A stretch of 42,901 nucleotides of DNA, from positions 1 through 42,901 of the forward strand of contig DBQX01000105.1 in the NCBI GenBank assembly GCA_002305415.1. Reading direction: 5' to 3'. Origin of the DNA: Actinomycetales bacterium UBA1383. Its GTDB lineage: Bacteria > Actinomycetota > Actinomycetes > Actinomycetales > Actinomycetaceae. The first letter of the stretch is position 1, and each line of letters starts with the position of its first letter. Shown here in pieces: positions 1-8,929 of this stretch. The position numbers and the translations under genes were made by a program. The notes beneath the pieces were generated by a model that was not told the origin of the DNA, ran no database searches, and saw only the letters and a list, made by a program, of their open reading frames with translations.

Positions 1-1441
1 GGCGGCGCAGCGGCCCGTTCCGGCGCTGGTGCGCGGCCGAGGACGACGGACCGGCCGGCAGGGGCGCGGGCGCGGCTGGGGCCACCACGGGGGCGGCGGC
101 TGCCTTCTTCGATCCCTTCTTCTCTCCGTAGGCGTAGTAGGGGCCGTACTTCCCGTACCCCTCGCCGCCGGGCACCATGTTGAGCGCGAAGCCGGCAACC
201 TCGACGTCCACGGTCTTGAGAGAGCGCAAGGCGTGCGCCAGGTCCCGCTTTCTCGTCCTGTTGACGCACACCACCATCAGCAGGCCGCCCACGAGCTTCT
301 CGATCACCACGGGGTCCACCACGGGAATCACGGGCGGGCTGTCGACGAGCACGAAGTCGTACAGCCGCGTGAACTCGTCGAAGAGCACCTCCATGGCCGT
401 GGAGCCGAGCAGCTCGCTGGGGTTCGGGGGGATCTCGCCGGCCGGCAGCACATAGAGGGAGGTCTCGCCCCACTGCTGGGCCACGTCGTCGAGGGCGGCC
501 CGCCCGAGGAGGATCGTGGTCAGGCCCACACTGCCCTCGAGCCCCATCGTGTTCGCCACCGAGGGGTGGCGCAGGTCGCCGTCCACGAGAAGCACGCGCG
601 CCCCCGAGTCGGCCATCGCCCTCGCGAGGTTCACGGCGGTGAGGGTCTTGCCCTCGCCCGGCATGGCCGAGGTGATGGCGAAGGAGTGCCGGCCCCCGGT
701 CGTGATGTCCACGAACTGCAGGTTGGTGCGCAGCCGGCGGAACTCCTCCGCGGCGATGCTGTGCGGCTGGGACTCGACGACCACGGGGTTCCGTTCCGGC
801 TCCCTGATCCGGCGCAGCGAGCCGAGGATCGGGCGGGGTGAGAGTACCCGCACATCCACCTCGCCCCGCACCTTCGTGTCGAGGAAGTGGCGGAGCAGCA
901 CGAGGCCGAGACCGAGGGCGAGGCCGCCCATGAGGCCCAGGAGGACGTTGTTGGTCATGTTCGGCGAGATCGGCGCGCCCGGCACCCCCGCCGCGGCGAT
1001 GGTGACGGACTCCACGTCCTGGTCCATGCTCGCCAGCAGGGGCGAGAACTTCCCGCCAACTGCGGCGAGCTCGGGGCCCGCGGCGTTCGCGATGTCGGCG
1101 GCCAGCTGCGGGTCGTCGGAGCGCGCCGTGATGGTCAGCATGTTCGTCTCGTCGGACAGCGACCCGGTGACGTCGATGGGCGAGCCCTCGGGCAGGCCGA
1201 GCTCCTCGCGCAGCGGGTCCCGGACCACGGGCGAGCTCAGGAGCTCCGTGTACGTGTTCATGTCCTGGCGCGTGATGGCGTACCCCGGTTCCGTCACCGC
1301 GAGGAACACCCGGGCGCTGGCCTGGTACACCGGCGGGATCTGCAGGGTGTACCAGATGGTCGCGCCCAGGACCAGCACCACGGAGGCGAGCAGGATCTTC
1401 CAGCGCTTGAAGATGATGTCGAGGAAATCCCGGAACTGCAC
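1..1441 (-). CDS. Wzz-type chain-length determinant fused to BY-kinase (partial, C-terminus off window)
   Basis: Polysaccharide copolymerase and tyrosine autokinase that sets chain length and controls export of surface polysaccharide at the membrane. The GTG start at 1441 has GGAGAG five bases upstream and opens with QFRDFLDIIFKRW, a Wzz N-terminus. Membrane segments lie near residues 14-32 and 160-180 and flank the extracytoplasmic Wzz region. The kinase follows, with Walker A AMPGEGKT (about 261-268), Walker A' VLLVDGDLR (about 281-289) and Walker B FVLVDSPP (about 364-371). A five-tyrosine cluster (YGKYGPYYAYG, about 424-434), the usual autophosphorylation site, precedes an Ala/Pro-rich tail. 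The frame is still open at base 1, so the true end is not seen. Having both modules on one chain is the arrangement known from many actinobacteria and proteobacteria. It is divergent from the glycosyltransferase run at 1576. Confidence 0.93.
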   Translation of the reverse strand, partial: MQFRDFLDIIFKRWKILLASVVLVLGATIWYTLQIPPVYQASARVFLAVTEPGYAITRQDMNTYTELLSSPVVRDPLREELGLPEGSPIDVTGSLSDETNMLTITARSDDPQLAADIANAAGPELAAVGGKFSPLLASMDQDVESVTIAAAGVPGAPISPNMTNNVLLGLMGGLALGLGLVLLRHFLDTKVRGEVDVRVLSPRPILGSLRRIREPERNPVVVESQPHSIAAEEFRRLRTNLQFVDITTGGRHSFAITSAMPGEGKTLTAVNLARAMADSGARVLLVDGDLRHPSVANTMGLEGSVGLTTILLGRAALDDVAQQWGETSLYVLPAGEIPPNPSELLGSTAMEVLFDEFTRLYDFVLVDSPPVIPVVDPVVIEKLVGGLLMVVCVNRTRKRDLAHALRSLKTVDVEVAGFALNMVPGGEGYGKYGPYYAYGEKKGSKKAAAAPVVAPAAPAPLPAGPSSSAAHQRRNGPLRR

Positions 1442-1575
1442 GATTGCTCTCCAGCGGTGGGTCAGGGGGCCGTGTCCGGGGCCCATTGTCCCATAGACCG
1501 GTGACCCCCTCCCAGACGCCGATTTCCGCTGCGTTATCCTGAGGGTTGCTGCCGCCTGCCCCGAGGAGCCCGTTC
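1442..1575. promoter_or_regulatory. Divergent intergenic region with a candidate -10 box
   Basis: This 134-base spacer separates the leftward Wzz/kinase gene from the rightward glycosyltransferase operon. On the plus strand TATCCT at 1535-1540 is a plausible -10 hexamer, about 36 bases before the GTG at 1576. No good -35 is visible 16-19 bases upstream. On the minus strand the TATGGGACAAT run at about 1488-1498 could hold the -10 for the kinase gene. Both calls are by eye. Confidence 0.35.
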
Positions 1576-3618
1576 GTGCGAGTCCTGCGTGTGTCCCACA
1601 GCGCGGTCGTCGACGCGTGGCGCGAGCGCGAGCGGGCGCTCGCCCGGCGTGGGCACGACGTCGTCGTCCTCTCCGCGCGCCGTTGGGACGAGGGCGGCAC
1701 GATGGTGCCGCTCGAGCCGCAGCCGGGCGAGGCGGTCACGGGGGTGGCGACCCTCGGGTCGCACCCCGCGCTGTTCCTCTACGACCCGCGGCCGCTGTGG
1801 CGCGCCCTCGGCGAGGACTGGGACGTCATCGACCTCCACGAGGAGCCGTTCGCGCTGGCCACGGCCGAGGTGCTGGCGCTGCGCGCCCTGCGGCGGCAGC
1901 GCGCCCCCTACACGCTGTACTCCGCGCAGAACCTCCGCAAGCGGTACCCCGTGCCCTTCCGCTGGCTCGAACGGCGCGCGCTGCGCCACACCGCGGGCAT
2001 CAGCGCCTGCAACACCGAGGCCGCGCGCATCTGCGAGGACAAGGGCTTCCCCGGGGCCGCGCGGGTGATCCCGCTCGGGATCGACACCCGCCACTTCCGG
2101 CCCGCGGACGACGCCGCCGCCCCCGCCCCCGCGACCCCCGCCGCGGCGGGGCGCAACCCGGCCGCCGTCGTCGTCGGCTACGCCGGCCGGCTCGCCCCCC
2201 ACAAGGGCGTGGCGGTGCTCCTCGACGCCGTCGCGGGTGACGAACGCCTCACTCTCCGCCTCGCCGGCGCCGGGCCCCAGGAGGAGGAGCTGCGCGCCCG
2301 GGCGGAGCGGCTCGGGATCGCCGGCCGCGTCACGTTCCTCGGCCCGGTGCCGCAGGAGGCGCTGCCGGACTTCTACCGCGGCCTCGACGTGCTCGCCGTG
2401 CCCTCCCTCACCACGCCCACCTGGGTGGAGCAGTTCGGCCGTGTCGCGGTGGAGGCGATGGCCTGCGGCACCCCCGTGGTGGCGAGCGCCAGCGGGGCGC
2501 TGCCGGACGTCGTCGGGGGCGCGGGCGTGCTCGTGCCGCCGGGAGACGCCGCCGCCCTCCGCGCGGCCCTCCTCGAGGTGGGGCTGCACGACGACGTCGC
2601 CGCCCGCCTCCGCCACCGCGGCCTCGCCCGGGCGGCGGCGTGCGACTGGGACGCCGTGGCGGGGCAGTACGAGCAGCTGTACCGCGCGGCGACCCACGCC
2701 CCGGCCGGGCCGGCCGGACGCGAGGCCCCGGGAGCAGGGGACGGACACGCACCCGCCCCGCGGGGACTGGAGATCGTCGTCGTCGCGTACGGCGCCCCGG
2801 GACTGGTGCGGCGGGCCCTGGAACCGGTGCGGTCGCTGCCGGTCACGGTGGTGGACAACTCGTCGCTGCCGGAGATCGCGGCCCTCTGCGCGGAACTCGG
2901 GGTCCGGTACCTGGACCCGGGCCGCAACGGCGGCTTCGCCGCCGGGGTGAACGCGGCGCTCGCGGACCGGCTCGTGCCCGGCGGGGATGTGCTCCTCCTC
3001 AACCCGGACGCGCGGATCTCGCTGGCCGGGGTGCGCCGCCTCCAGGAGGCGCTCGCGGCCGACCCCGGGCTGGCGAGCGTGGGGCCGGCCCAGCTCGACG
3101 AGGACGGGCACGCCGCGCGCGTCAGCTGGCCCTTCCCGTCGCCGTCGGGCACGTGGCTCGAGGCGCTGGGGCTGGGCCGGTTCCGGCCCGCCGCGCAGTT
3201 CGTGATCGGCTCGGTGCTGCTGCTCCGCGCCGAGGCGCTGGACCACGTGGGCGGCTTCGACGAGCGCTTCTTCCTCTACGCGGAGGAGACCGACTGGGCG
3301 TACCGCGCCGCCCTGCTGGGGTGGCGGCACGCGGAGGTGGCCTCCGCCGTCGCGCTGCACGCGGGGGCGGCAACGAGCACGGACGCCGCGCGCCGCGAGG
3401 CGCACTTCCACGCCTCGCAGGAACGCTACCTGCGCACGCACTACGGAGCGTTCGGGTGGCAGGTGGCGCGCGCCGGCCAGGTGCTGGGGGCCACGGCACG
3501 GTCCCTGGTGCTGGCAGGGGAGCGCGGCGCGGCGGCGCGCGACCGTCGCAGCCTCTACCTGCGGGGTCCGCTCCGGGTGGAGCGCCAGCTCGTGGAGCGG
3601 GTGGGGGCGGGGAGATGA
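1576..3618 (+). CDS. Bifunctional glycosyltransferase, GT4-GT2 fusion
   Basis: A 680-residue protein with two glycosyltransferase modules. Residues 1 to about 375 are GT4-like, with YAGRLAPHKG in the donor domain and EQFGRVAVEAMACGTPVV, the usual E-x7-E region. A Gly/Ala/Pro-rich linker (about 376-398) leads to a GT2 module (about 400-640) of rhamnosyltransferase (WbbL) type, with VDNSS, NGGFAAGVN, LLLNPDARI and FFLYAEETDW. No membrane segment is seen. It probably adds two successive sugars to the lipid-linked repeat unit at the inner membrane face; the sugars cannot be told. The GTG at 1576 has GAGGAG eight bases upstream and places RVLRVSH at the N-terminus; an in-frame TTG at 1546 is less likely. 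Its stop overlaps the next ATG, and it heads a five-cistron coupled run. Confidence 0.88.
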   Translation: MRVLRVSHSAVVDAWRERERALARRGHDVVVLSARRWDEGGTMVPLEPQPGEAVTGVATLGSHPALFLYDPRPLWRALGEDWDVIDLHEEPFALATAEVLALRALRRQRAPYTLYSAQNLRKRYPVPFRWLERRALRHTAGISACNTEAARICEDKGFPGAARVIPLGIDTRHFRPADDAAAPAPATPAAAGRNPAAVVVGYAGRLAPHKGVAVLLDAVAGDERLTLRLAGAGPQEEELRARAERLGIAGRVTFLGPVPQEALPDFYRGLDVLAVPSLTTPTWVEQFGRVAVEAMACGTPVVASASGALPDVVGGAGVLVPPGDAAALRAALLEVGLHDDVAARLRHRGLARAAACDWDAVAGQYEQLYRAATHAPAGPAGREAPGAGDGHAPAPRGLEIVVVAYGAPGLVRRALEPVRSLPVTVVDNSSLPEIAALCAELGVRYLDPGRNGGFAAGVNAALADRLVPGGDVLLLNPDARISLAGVRRLQEALAADPGLASVGPAQLDEDGHAARVSWPFPSPSGTWLEALGLGRFRPAAQFVIGSVLLLRAEALDHVGGFDERFFLYAEETDWAYRAALLGWRHAEVASAVALHAGAATSTDAARREAHFHASQERYLRTHYGAFGWQVARAGQVLGATARSLVLAGERGAAARDRRSLYLRGPLRVERQLVERVGAGR

Positions 3619-4976
3619 CGGCGTTCCTCGGGACCCGTGCGGGTCGGGTGCTGGCGTGGGTGGCGGGCGTGGCGCTGGTGGCCCTCCTCGCCGTGGCGGT
3701 GGGGCGGCTGATGCCGTCCGCTCCCCTGCTCGGCGTCACCGTGGCGCTGGTCGTCCTGGCGCTCGGGATCACCGCTGCCGAGCCGGCGGCGGTCCCGCTA
3801 CTGGTCATGCCGGTGCTGCTGGTGGCCGCGCGCCTGGGGGTGGGCGGGCTCGACCTGTCGATCTCGGACGCCGCGCTGCTCGGCGCCACCCTGCTCGCGC
3901 TGGTCTTCGCGCCGCGGCCCTTCAGCCCTCCCATGCGGAACCTGCTGTGGCTCTCCGCCCTCTACCAGTTCGCCACGCTCTTCACCGTGATCGCGAACCC
4001 GTACGCGGAGAACCTCATCGAGTGGTTCCAGGCCTGGATGCTGGTGGCCGGCGCGCTCCTCGTGGGCTGGACCGTCGGACGCGGCGGGCACGCGAAGCTC
4101 GGGCTCTCGCTGTTCCTGGCCGCCGCGCTCGTCCTGGCGCTCGTCACCATCGCGCAGGGGGCACTCCAGTTCGCCCGGGGGCAGTTCGGGCCGGTGTACG
4201 TCTGGTGGCCCTACGGCATGCACAAGAACTTCGTCGGGACCGCGCTCGGCTTCGGCGCGATCGTCGCCTATGCGCGCCCGGAGTGGATGGGATGGAGCCG
4301 CCGGTGGTCGCTCGCGGCGTTCTGGGTCATGGCGCTGGGCATCCTGTTCACCCAGTCCCGGCAGGCGATCCTCGCGCTCGGCGTGGTCCTCCTGCTCGTG
4401 GCGCTCCGCCGGCCCGGCGCGATCGACGGCGTGACCTCCGAGGCCGCTGTCCGGCAGCGGCGGTCCAAGGCGATCGTGCTGGCAGTGGTGCCCGCGCTGG
4501 TCCTCGTCGGAACCCTGGTGAAGGACCAGGTGGAGGAGGGCAACCAGTTCAACTCGGTGTTCCAGCGGATCGAGTGGTTCCAGGAGACGCTCGCCTTCTG
4601 GGCCCAGTCCCCCTGGGTGGGGCACGGCCTGCGCTTCTGGACCGTGGGCCGCGGGCTCGGTTACCAGCCGCCCAACGCCGAACTCGAGGTGCTCGCCTCC
4701 GCCGGCGTGGTCGGGCTGCTGGGCTTTCTCGCCCTCGTCGTCGGGACGGTGGTGATCCTCTGGCGCGTCGATCCGGTCTACGGCACGGTGGCGGTGGCGG
4801 TGGTGCTCTCCCGGCTCGTCCAGTCCCAGCTGGATCTCTTCTGGGTGGCGGTGCAGACCTCGGTCCCGTTCGTGGTAGCGGGCGTCGCGCTCGGCGTCGA
4901 GGCCCTCGAGCGGGAACGACACGAACTCCGCGCAGCGGAGGCGCTCCGCGCGCGCCCCGCCGTGGCCGTGCCGTGA
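3615..4976 (+). CDS. O-antigen polymerase/ligase-like membrane protein (Wzy/WaaL family)
   Basis: Hydrophobic protein of 453 residues with about ten to twelve predicted membrane segments spread along its length. The middle carries YGMHKNFVGTALGFG, and the second half has a large loop (about residues 285-350) followed by PPNAELEVLASAGVVGLLGF. That string resembles the H-N-x-E-x3-E-x-G-x2-G region of the Wzy/O-antigen ligase family. Its likely role is polymerising flipped repeat units on the outer face of the membrane, which fits the nearby Wzz and flippase genes. A ligase role cannot be excluded, but an actinobacterium has no lipid A acceptor, so polymerase is preferred. The ATG overlaps the upstream stop (ATGA), and the stop overlaps the downstream GTG. 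Confidence 0.82.
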   Translation: MTAFLGTRAGRVLAWVAGVALVALLAVAVGRLMPSAPLLGVTVALVVLALGITAAEPAAVPLLVMPVLLVAARLGVGGLDLSISDAALLGATLLALVFAPRPFSPPMRNLLWLSALYQFATLFTVIANPYAENLIEWFQAWMLVAGALLVGWTVGRGGHAKLGLSLFLAAALVLALVTIAQGALQFARGQFGPVYVWWPYGMHKNFVGTALGFGAIVAYARPEWMGWSRRWSLAAFWVMALGILFTQSRQAILALGVVLLLVALRRPGAIDGVTSEAAVRQRRSKAIVLAVVPALVLVGTLVKDQVEEGNQFNSVFQRIEWFQETLAFWAQSPWVGHGLRFWTVGRGLGYQPPNAELEVLASAGVVGLLGFLALVVGTVVILWRVDPVYGTVAVAVVLSRLVQSQLDLFWVAVQTSVPFVVAGVALGVEALERERHELRAAEALRARPAVAVP

Positions 4977-6094
4977 GGCTCGTCCAGATCGCTCCCGAGA
5001 TCCGCGCCGGCAGCGGCGTGGAGGGGGTGGCGCACCACCTCGAGCAGGAGTTCCGGGCGGCGGGCGCGGACGTGGAGCGCTTCACCCTGCGGGAGGCCGG
5101 CGGCGGGTGGCTCCCCCTCCCGCCGGGCGGCCTCGCCCGCCACGCCCTCACCGCGCTACGCGTGGTCTGGTTCAGCACGGTCGGCACCGTCCGGGCACGC
5201 ACCTTCCTCGCCCGCCGCCCGGACGCGGTCGCGATCTGTCACAACGACGTCCTCGCGGGCGATGTCTACGTCAACCACGGCATCCTGCGGGTCGCGATGC
5301 GGGCGCGCGGCCACCACCTCTGGCGGATGGTGCGCAACCCGCTCCACCTGTTCACCACCGCCCGGGACCGCGTGCGGTACGCCTCGCACACGCACAGGGT
5401 GGTGGTGAACCTCACCGCCACCGAGGAGCGCCTGCTGCGTGCCACGTACCCCGGGCTCCGTCCCCGCACCGTCGTCATCCCCAACGGGGTGGACGTGGTG
5501 CGGTTCCACCCCCCGACGGCGCCCGAGCGCGCCGCCGCCCGCTCGGCCTGCGGGGCCGCCGAGGGGGAGACCGTCGCGGTGTTCGTGGGGCACGAGTTCG
5601 CGCGCAAGGGTCTCCCGCTCGCGCTGGAGGCGCTCCGGCTCGCGCCCACCGCACGCCTCCTCGTGGTCGGGGGTACCCCCGCCATGGTCGCGGACGCGCA
5701 GCGGCGGGCAGGGGCCCTCGGCGTCGCGGACCGCACCCGCTTCGTGGGGCGGCAGGACGATCCAGTCCCGTTCCTGCACGCCGGTGACGTGTTCGTGCTG
5801 CCCAGCGCCTACGAGGCGAACGCCCTCGTGGTCCTCGAGGCGCTCGCGTGTGGCCTGCCGGTGATCTCCACCCGGGTCGGCTTCGCGCCCGACATCCTCG
5901 TGGACGGCCAGAACGGCTACCTCGTCGACGCCGATGCCGCCGCCGTCGCCCGGCGGCTGGCCGACGTCGCCGCTGATGGCGGCGCGCTGCGGCGGAACGC
6001 GCGCGAGACGGCGGAACGCCACTCCTGGACCGAGGTGGCCCGCCACTACCTGGACCTCGCCGCCCAGGTGGCCGCGGAACGGGGCATCCGGTGA
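4973..6094 (+). CDS. Glycosyltransferase family 4 (WaaG-like)
   Basis: A GT-B fold glycosyltransferase of 373 residues. The N-terminal acceptor half begins RLVQIAPEIRAGSGVEGVAHHL, with Gly-rich turns as in GT4 enzymes. The C-terminal donor half has IPNGVDVVRF, FVGHEFARKGLPLALEAL and PSAYEANALVVLEALACGLP, the E-x7-E motif. The HEFARKGL and HNDVLAGD strings recall WaaG/SpsA-like LPS-core and spore-coat GT4 members. It should transfer a sugar from a nucleotide donor to the growing lipid-linked oligosaccharide at the cytoplasmic face. The GTG start overlaps the polymerase stop (GTGA), so translation is probably coupled, and the stop overlaps the next gene in the same way. Sugar specificity is unknown. 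Confidence 0.87.
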   Translation: MRLVQIAPEIRAGSGVEGVAHHLEQEFRAAGADVERFTLREAGGGWLPLPPGGLARHALTALRVVWFSTVGTVRARTFLARRPDAVAICHNDVLAGDVYVNHGILRVAMRARGHHLWRMVRNPLHLFTTARDRVRYASHTHRVVVNLTATEERLLRATYPGLRPRTVVIPNGVDVVRFHPPTAPERAAARSACGAAEGETVAVFVGHEFARKGLPLALEALRLAPTARLLVVGGTPAMVADAQRRAGALGVADRTRFVGRQDDPVPFLHAGDVFVLPSAYEANALVVLEALACGLPVISTRVGFAPDILVDGQNGYLVDADAAAVARRLADVAADGGALRRNARETAERHSWTEVARHYLDLAAQVAAERGIR

Positions 6095-7116
6095 CGCTCG
6101 ACATCGTCCACGCCGTGCGCTCCGACGGGTTCGCCGGCGTCGAACGGCACATCGCGAGCCTCGCCGCCGCCCAGGCGGCCGCCGGGCACCGGGTCCGGGT
6201 GATCGGGGGAGACCCCCGCGCGATGCGGGCGGCCCTTGGCACCGACGCCGTCCCCCACCGGCCCGCCGTCACCGTCCTCGACACGGCGTGGGCCATCGAC
6301 AGGTGGCGGGACTGTGACATCCTCCACGTGCACATGACGGCCGCCGAGGTGGCCGCCGTCCTCGCCGTGCGTGCGCGGCGGGTACCGGTGGTGAGCACCC
6401 GCCACTTCGGCGGCCGGCGCGGGTCCAGCCGGGCGGGTGGACTGGCCGCCCCGTTCGCGCAGCGCCGCATCGCCGTGCAGATCGCGATCAGCCACTACGT
6501 CGCCTCCCTGATCGAGGGCGAGAGCACCGTGGTGCAGCACGGCGTGCCGGTCGCGGAGGGCTGGTGGCCGGCGGCCCAGCGGCAGCGCCGCATCCTGGTG
6601 GCGCAGCGCCTCGAGGCGGAGAAGGCGACCGACGTGGCCATCCGTGCCTTCGCCCGGGCCGGGCTGGCGGAGCAGGGCTGGACCCTCGACATCGCGGGCA
6701 ACGGCGCCGAGCGGCCCGCCCTTGAACGTCTCGCCCGGCACCTCGACGTGGAGGGTGCGGTGCGCTTCCTCGGCCACCGGGACGACATCGGCACGCTCAT
6801 GCGGGAGGCCGCCCTCCTGCTGGCTCCGTGCCCCGTCGAGGGGCTGGGGCTCACCCTGCTGGAGGCGATGGCGGTGGGCCTGCCCGTGGTCGCGGCCGGC
6901 GCCGGCGGCCACCTCGAGACGGTCGGCGCGGCCGACGGCGCCGCCCTGTTCGCCCCCGGGGACGCGTCCGAGGCGGCGCGGCTCGTGGCCCACCTGGCGG
7001 CCGACCCCGCCCTCCGGGACCGCTACGGTGCCGCCCTGCAGTCGCTGCAGCGCGCACACTTCACGATCGCGGAACAGGCCCGCGCCACCGAGTCCGTCTA
7101 CCGGAGCGTGCTGTGA
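6091..7116 (+). CDS. Glycosyltransferase family 4
   Basis: GT-B glycosyltransferase of 341 residues. The N-terminus (MTLDIVHAVRSDGFAGVERH) has the usual GVERH acceptor-site loop. The donor half has ILVAQRLEAEKATDVAIRAF, LDIAGNGAERPALERL and APCPVEGLGLTLLEAMAVGL (E-x7-E). HVHMTAAEVAAVL and STRHFGG in the first half are typical of this family. There is no signal peptide or membrane segment, so it acts as a peripheral cytoplasmic enzyme on lipid-linked intermediates. GTGA overlaps at both ends tie it into the 1576-8929 operon. Donor and acceptor are not predictable from the sequence. Confidence 0.87.
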   Translation: MTLDIVHAVRSDGFAGVERHIASLAAAQAAAGHRVRVIGGDPRAMRAALGTDAVPHRPAVTVLDTAWAIDRWRDCDILHVHMTAAEVAAVLAVRARRVPVVSTRHFGGRRGSSRAGGLAAPFAQRRIAVQIAISHYVASLIEGESTVVQHGVPVAEGWWPAAQRQRRILVAQRLEAEKATDVAIRAFARAGLAEQGWTLDIAGNGAERPALERLARHLDVEGAVRFLGHRDDIGTLMREAALLLAPCPVEGLGLTLLEAMAVGLPVVAAGAGGHLETVGAADGAALFAPGDASEAARLVAHLAADPALRDRYGAALQSLQRAHFTIAEQARATESVYRSVL

Positions 7117-8249
7117 CCGACCTCGTGGTGCTCTCCCTGGAAGCCTGGGACCAGGTGTGGCGGCGCAACCAGCACCTGGTGGCGGGCCTGCTGCGCGACG
7201 ACCCGGACCTGCGGGTGCTCTTCGTCGAGCCCGCCGCGGACCCGCTGTACGAACTCGTCTCCCGCCGCAGGCCGCGGGCCGGACGGGGGCTGCGCTCGCT
7301 GGTGCTCGACGGCGTCGCGCCCGAGCGGCTCTGGGCGTTCCAGCCGACGAAGCTCCTGCCCCGCCGGCTCGCCCGGAACCACGACGTCCGTGCGGCCCGC
7401 GCCGTGCGCCGCGTCGCGCGCCGTCTCGGGTTCCGGGCGCCGCTGCTCTGGGTCAACGACCCGGCCGGCGCGGCCCTGCTCGAGCTCACCGACTGGCCGG
7501 CGCTCTACGACATCACCGACGACTGGCTGGAGGCCGAGCGCACCCCCGCCGAGCACGCGCGGCTGGTGCGGGATGAGGCCCTCCTCATGGACCGCGCCGC
7601 CGAGGTCGTGGTCTGCAGTCCCGGGCTGGCCCGCACGAAGGGCGCCGGGCGGCCGGTCACCCTGATCCCGAACGCCGTCGACGTCGCGGCCTACCGGATC
7701 CCGCGCGGGCGGCCGTCCGACCTGCCGGCCGGCCCGGTCGCGCTCTACCTGGGCACCGTCCATCCCGACCGCGTCGACCTGGACCTGTGCGTCGCCACCG
7801 CGACTGCGCTGCGCGACCGGGGCCGTCTCGTGCTCGTCGGACCGGCCCCCCTCGGCCCGGGAGACGCCGCCCGGCTGGCGGGCACCGGCGTCGTCCTTCT
7901 CGGGCCGCGGCACCGGGACGACGTCCCCGCGTACCTCCAGCACGCGGACGTGCTGGTGGTGCCGCACGTGGTCACGCCCTTCACGGACAGCCTCGACCCG
8001 ATCAAGCTGTACGAGTACCGGGCCGTCGGGCGGCCGGTGGTGAGCACCCCGGTCGCGGGGTTCCGCGACTCCGGCGACCCCCGCGTGACCGTCATCGACG
8101 CGGCCGGGTTCCCCGACGCCGTCGCCCGCGCCCTGCCGGCGTCCTCCCGCTTCCCGGAGGGCGCCGACGAGGCTGTCCCCACCTGGGCGGACCGCGTCGC
8201 ACAGATGCGCGAGGTGATCGCGCGCGCGGGGCGCGGGAGCCTGAGGTGA
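7113..8249 (+). CDS. Glycosyltransferase, GT4/GT1-like (TuaH type)
   Basis: Protein of 378 residues with a divergent GT-B fold. The string LYDITDDWLEAE (about residues 129-140) is the hallmark of a family that includes TuaH-like and galactofuranose-locus transferases. The C-terminal half has LIPNAVDVAAY, VALYLGTVHPDRVDLDL and PIKLYEYRAVGRPVVSTP; this last string replaces the classical E-x7-E motif with the KLYEY...GxPVV form. LWVNDPAGAALL in the first half also fits. It probably adds one sugar to the lipid-linked unit. The start is the GTG that overlaps the upstream stop, and its own stop overlaps the acyltransferase start. Confidence 0.82.
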   Translation: MTDLVVLSLEAWDQVWRRNQHLVAGLLRDDPDLRVLFVEPAADPLYELVSRRRPRAGRGLRSLVLDGVAPERLWAFQPTKLLPRRLARNHDVRAARAVRRVARRLGFRAPLLWVNDPAGAALLELTDWPALYDITDDWLEAERTPAEHARLVRDEALLMDRAAEVVVCSPGLARTKGAGRPVTLIPNAVDVAAYRIPRGRPSDLPAGPVALYLGTVHPDRVDLDLCVATATALRDRGRLVLVGPAPLGPGDAARLAGTGVVLLGPRHRDDVPAYLQHADVLVVPHVVTPFTDSLDPIKLYEYRAVGRPVVSTPVAGFRDSGDPRVTVIDAAGFPDAVARALPASSRFPEGADEAVPTWADRVAQMREVIARAGRGSLR

Positions 8250-8929
8250 CCCGCGGCCGTCGCGACCCCAGCCTCGACATCGCCCGGGGCATCGCCATCG
8301 TGATGGTGGTGCTCGGGCACGTGCTGGGCGGGCTCCTGGACGCGGGCATCGGGCAGCCCCCGCCCGGAACGGACCGGTTCGTCGTCGCGCTCTACGTCAC
8401 CCACCTGCCCGTGTTCGCGTTCGTGACGGGGCTGCTCATGCCTGCCGCGGTCGAGCGGGCCGGCAGGGCGGCGTACCTGTCGCGGCGGCTCACGCTCATC
8501 CTCTACCTCTACCTGCTCTGGACGCTCATCCAGGGCTCCATCGAGGTCCTGACCTCCGGCGTCAGGAACCACCCGACAAGCTGGGTGGACGTGCTGTCCG
8601 TGTGGGCGCCGCTCGCCCACCTCTGGTTCCTGCCGACGCTCGCCGTCGCGACGGTGCTGGTGGTGGCCGTGCGCCCGTGGAGGAGGGGCTGGCACGCCGT
8701 GGCCGGACTGCTGGTGGCGGGCGGGAGCCTGGCGGCCTGGGGCTGGAGCTTCCCGGTGGCCGGGGCCCACGGACTCGCCCTGCTGCTCTGGTTCATGGCC
8801 GGTGCCGCGATCACCGGCGACAGGTTCGCCGCGCTCGCCGCACGGGTTCCGCCCGCCGCCCTCGCCGCCCTCGCCGTCGTGGCCGTCGGCACCGGCCGCG
8901 GCAGACCACTCCGCGCCACACCTCGCTGA
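8246..8929 (+). CDS. Acyltransferase 3 family membrane protein, C-terminally truncated
   Basis: The start is typical of the OafA/YrhL acyltransferase-3 family: RDPSLDIARGIAIVMVVLGHV, then membrane helices with HLPVFAFVTGLLMP and the HLWFLPTLAVATV segment. Such proteins O-acetylate or otherwise acylate surface sugars and usually have about 340-400 residues and ten helices. This one has 227 residues and loses the last helices. After about residue 215 the sequence stops looking hydrophobic (GTGRGRPLRATPR). The final 119 bases overlap head-on with the minus-strand glycosyltransferase gene ending at 8811. The most economical reading is a deletion joining the two convergent genes inside their 3' ends near 8890-8905. 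Whether the remnant is still active is doubtful. Confidence 0.75.
   Translation: MTRGRRDPSLDIARGIAIVMVVLGHVLGGLLDAGIGQPPPGTDRFVVALYVTHLPVFAFVTGLLMPAAVERAGRAAYLSRRLTLILYLYLLWTLIQGSIEVLTSGVRNHPTSWVDVLSVWAPLAHLWFLPTLAVATVLVVAVRPWRRGWHAVAGLLVAGGSLAAWGWSFPVAGAHGLALLLWFMAGAAITGDRFAALAARVPPAALAALAVVAVGTGRGRPLRATPR

Noticed and set aside
29..1504. Long plus-strand frames opposite the Wzz/kinase gene
   Set aside because: They are Arg/His/Gly-rich antisense shadows in GC-rich DNA; the minus-strand frame shows all kinase motifs.
1534..3441. A 635-codon minus-strand frame opposite the first GT4-GT2 fusion
   Set aside because: Low-complexity antisense translation without family motifs; the plus strand encodes a clear two-domain enzyme.
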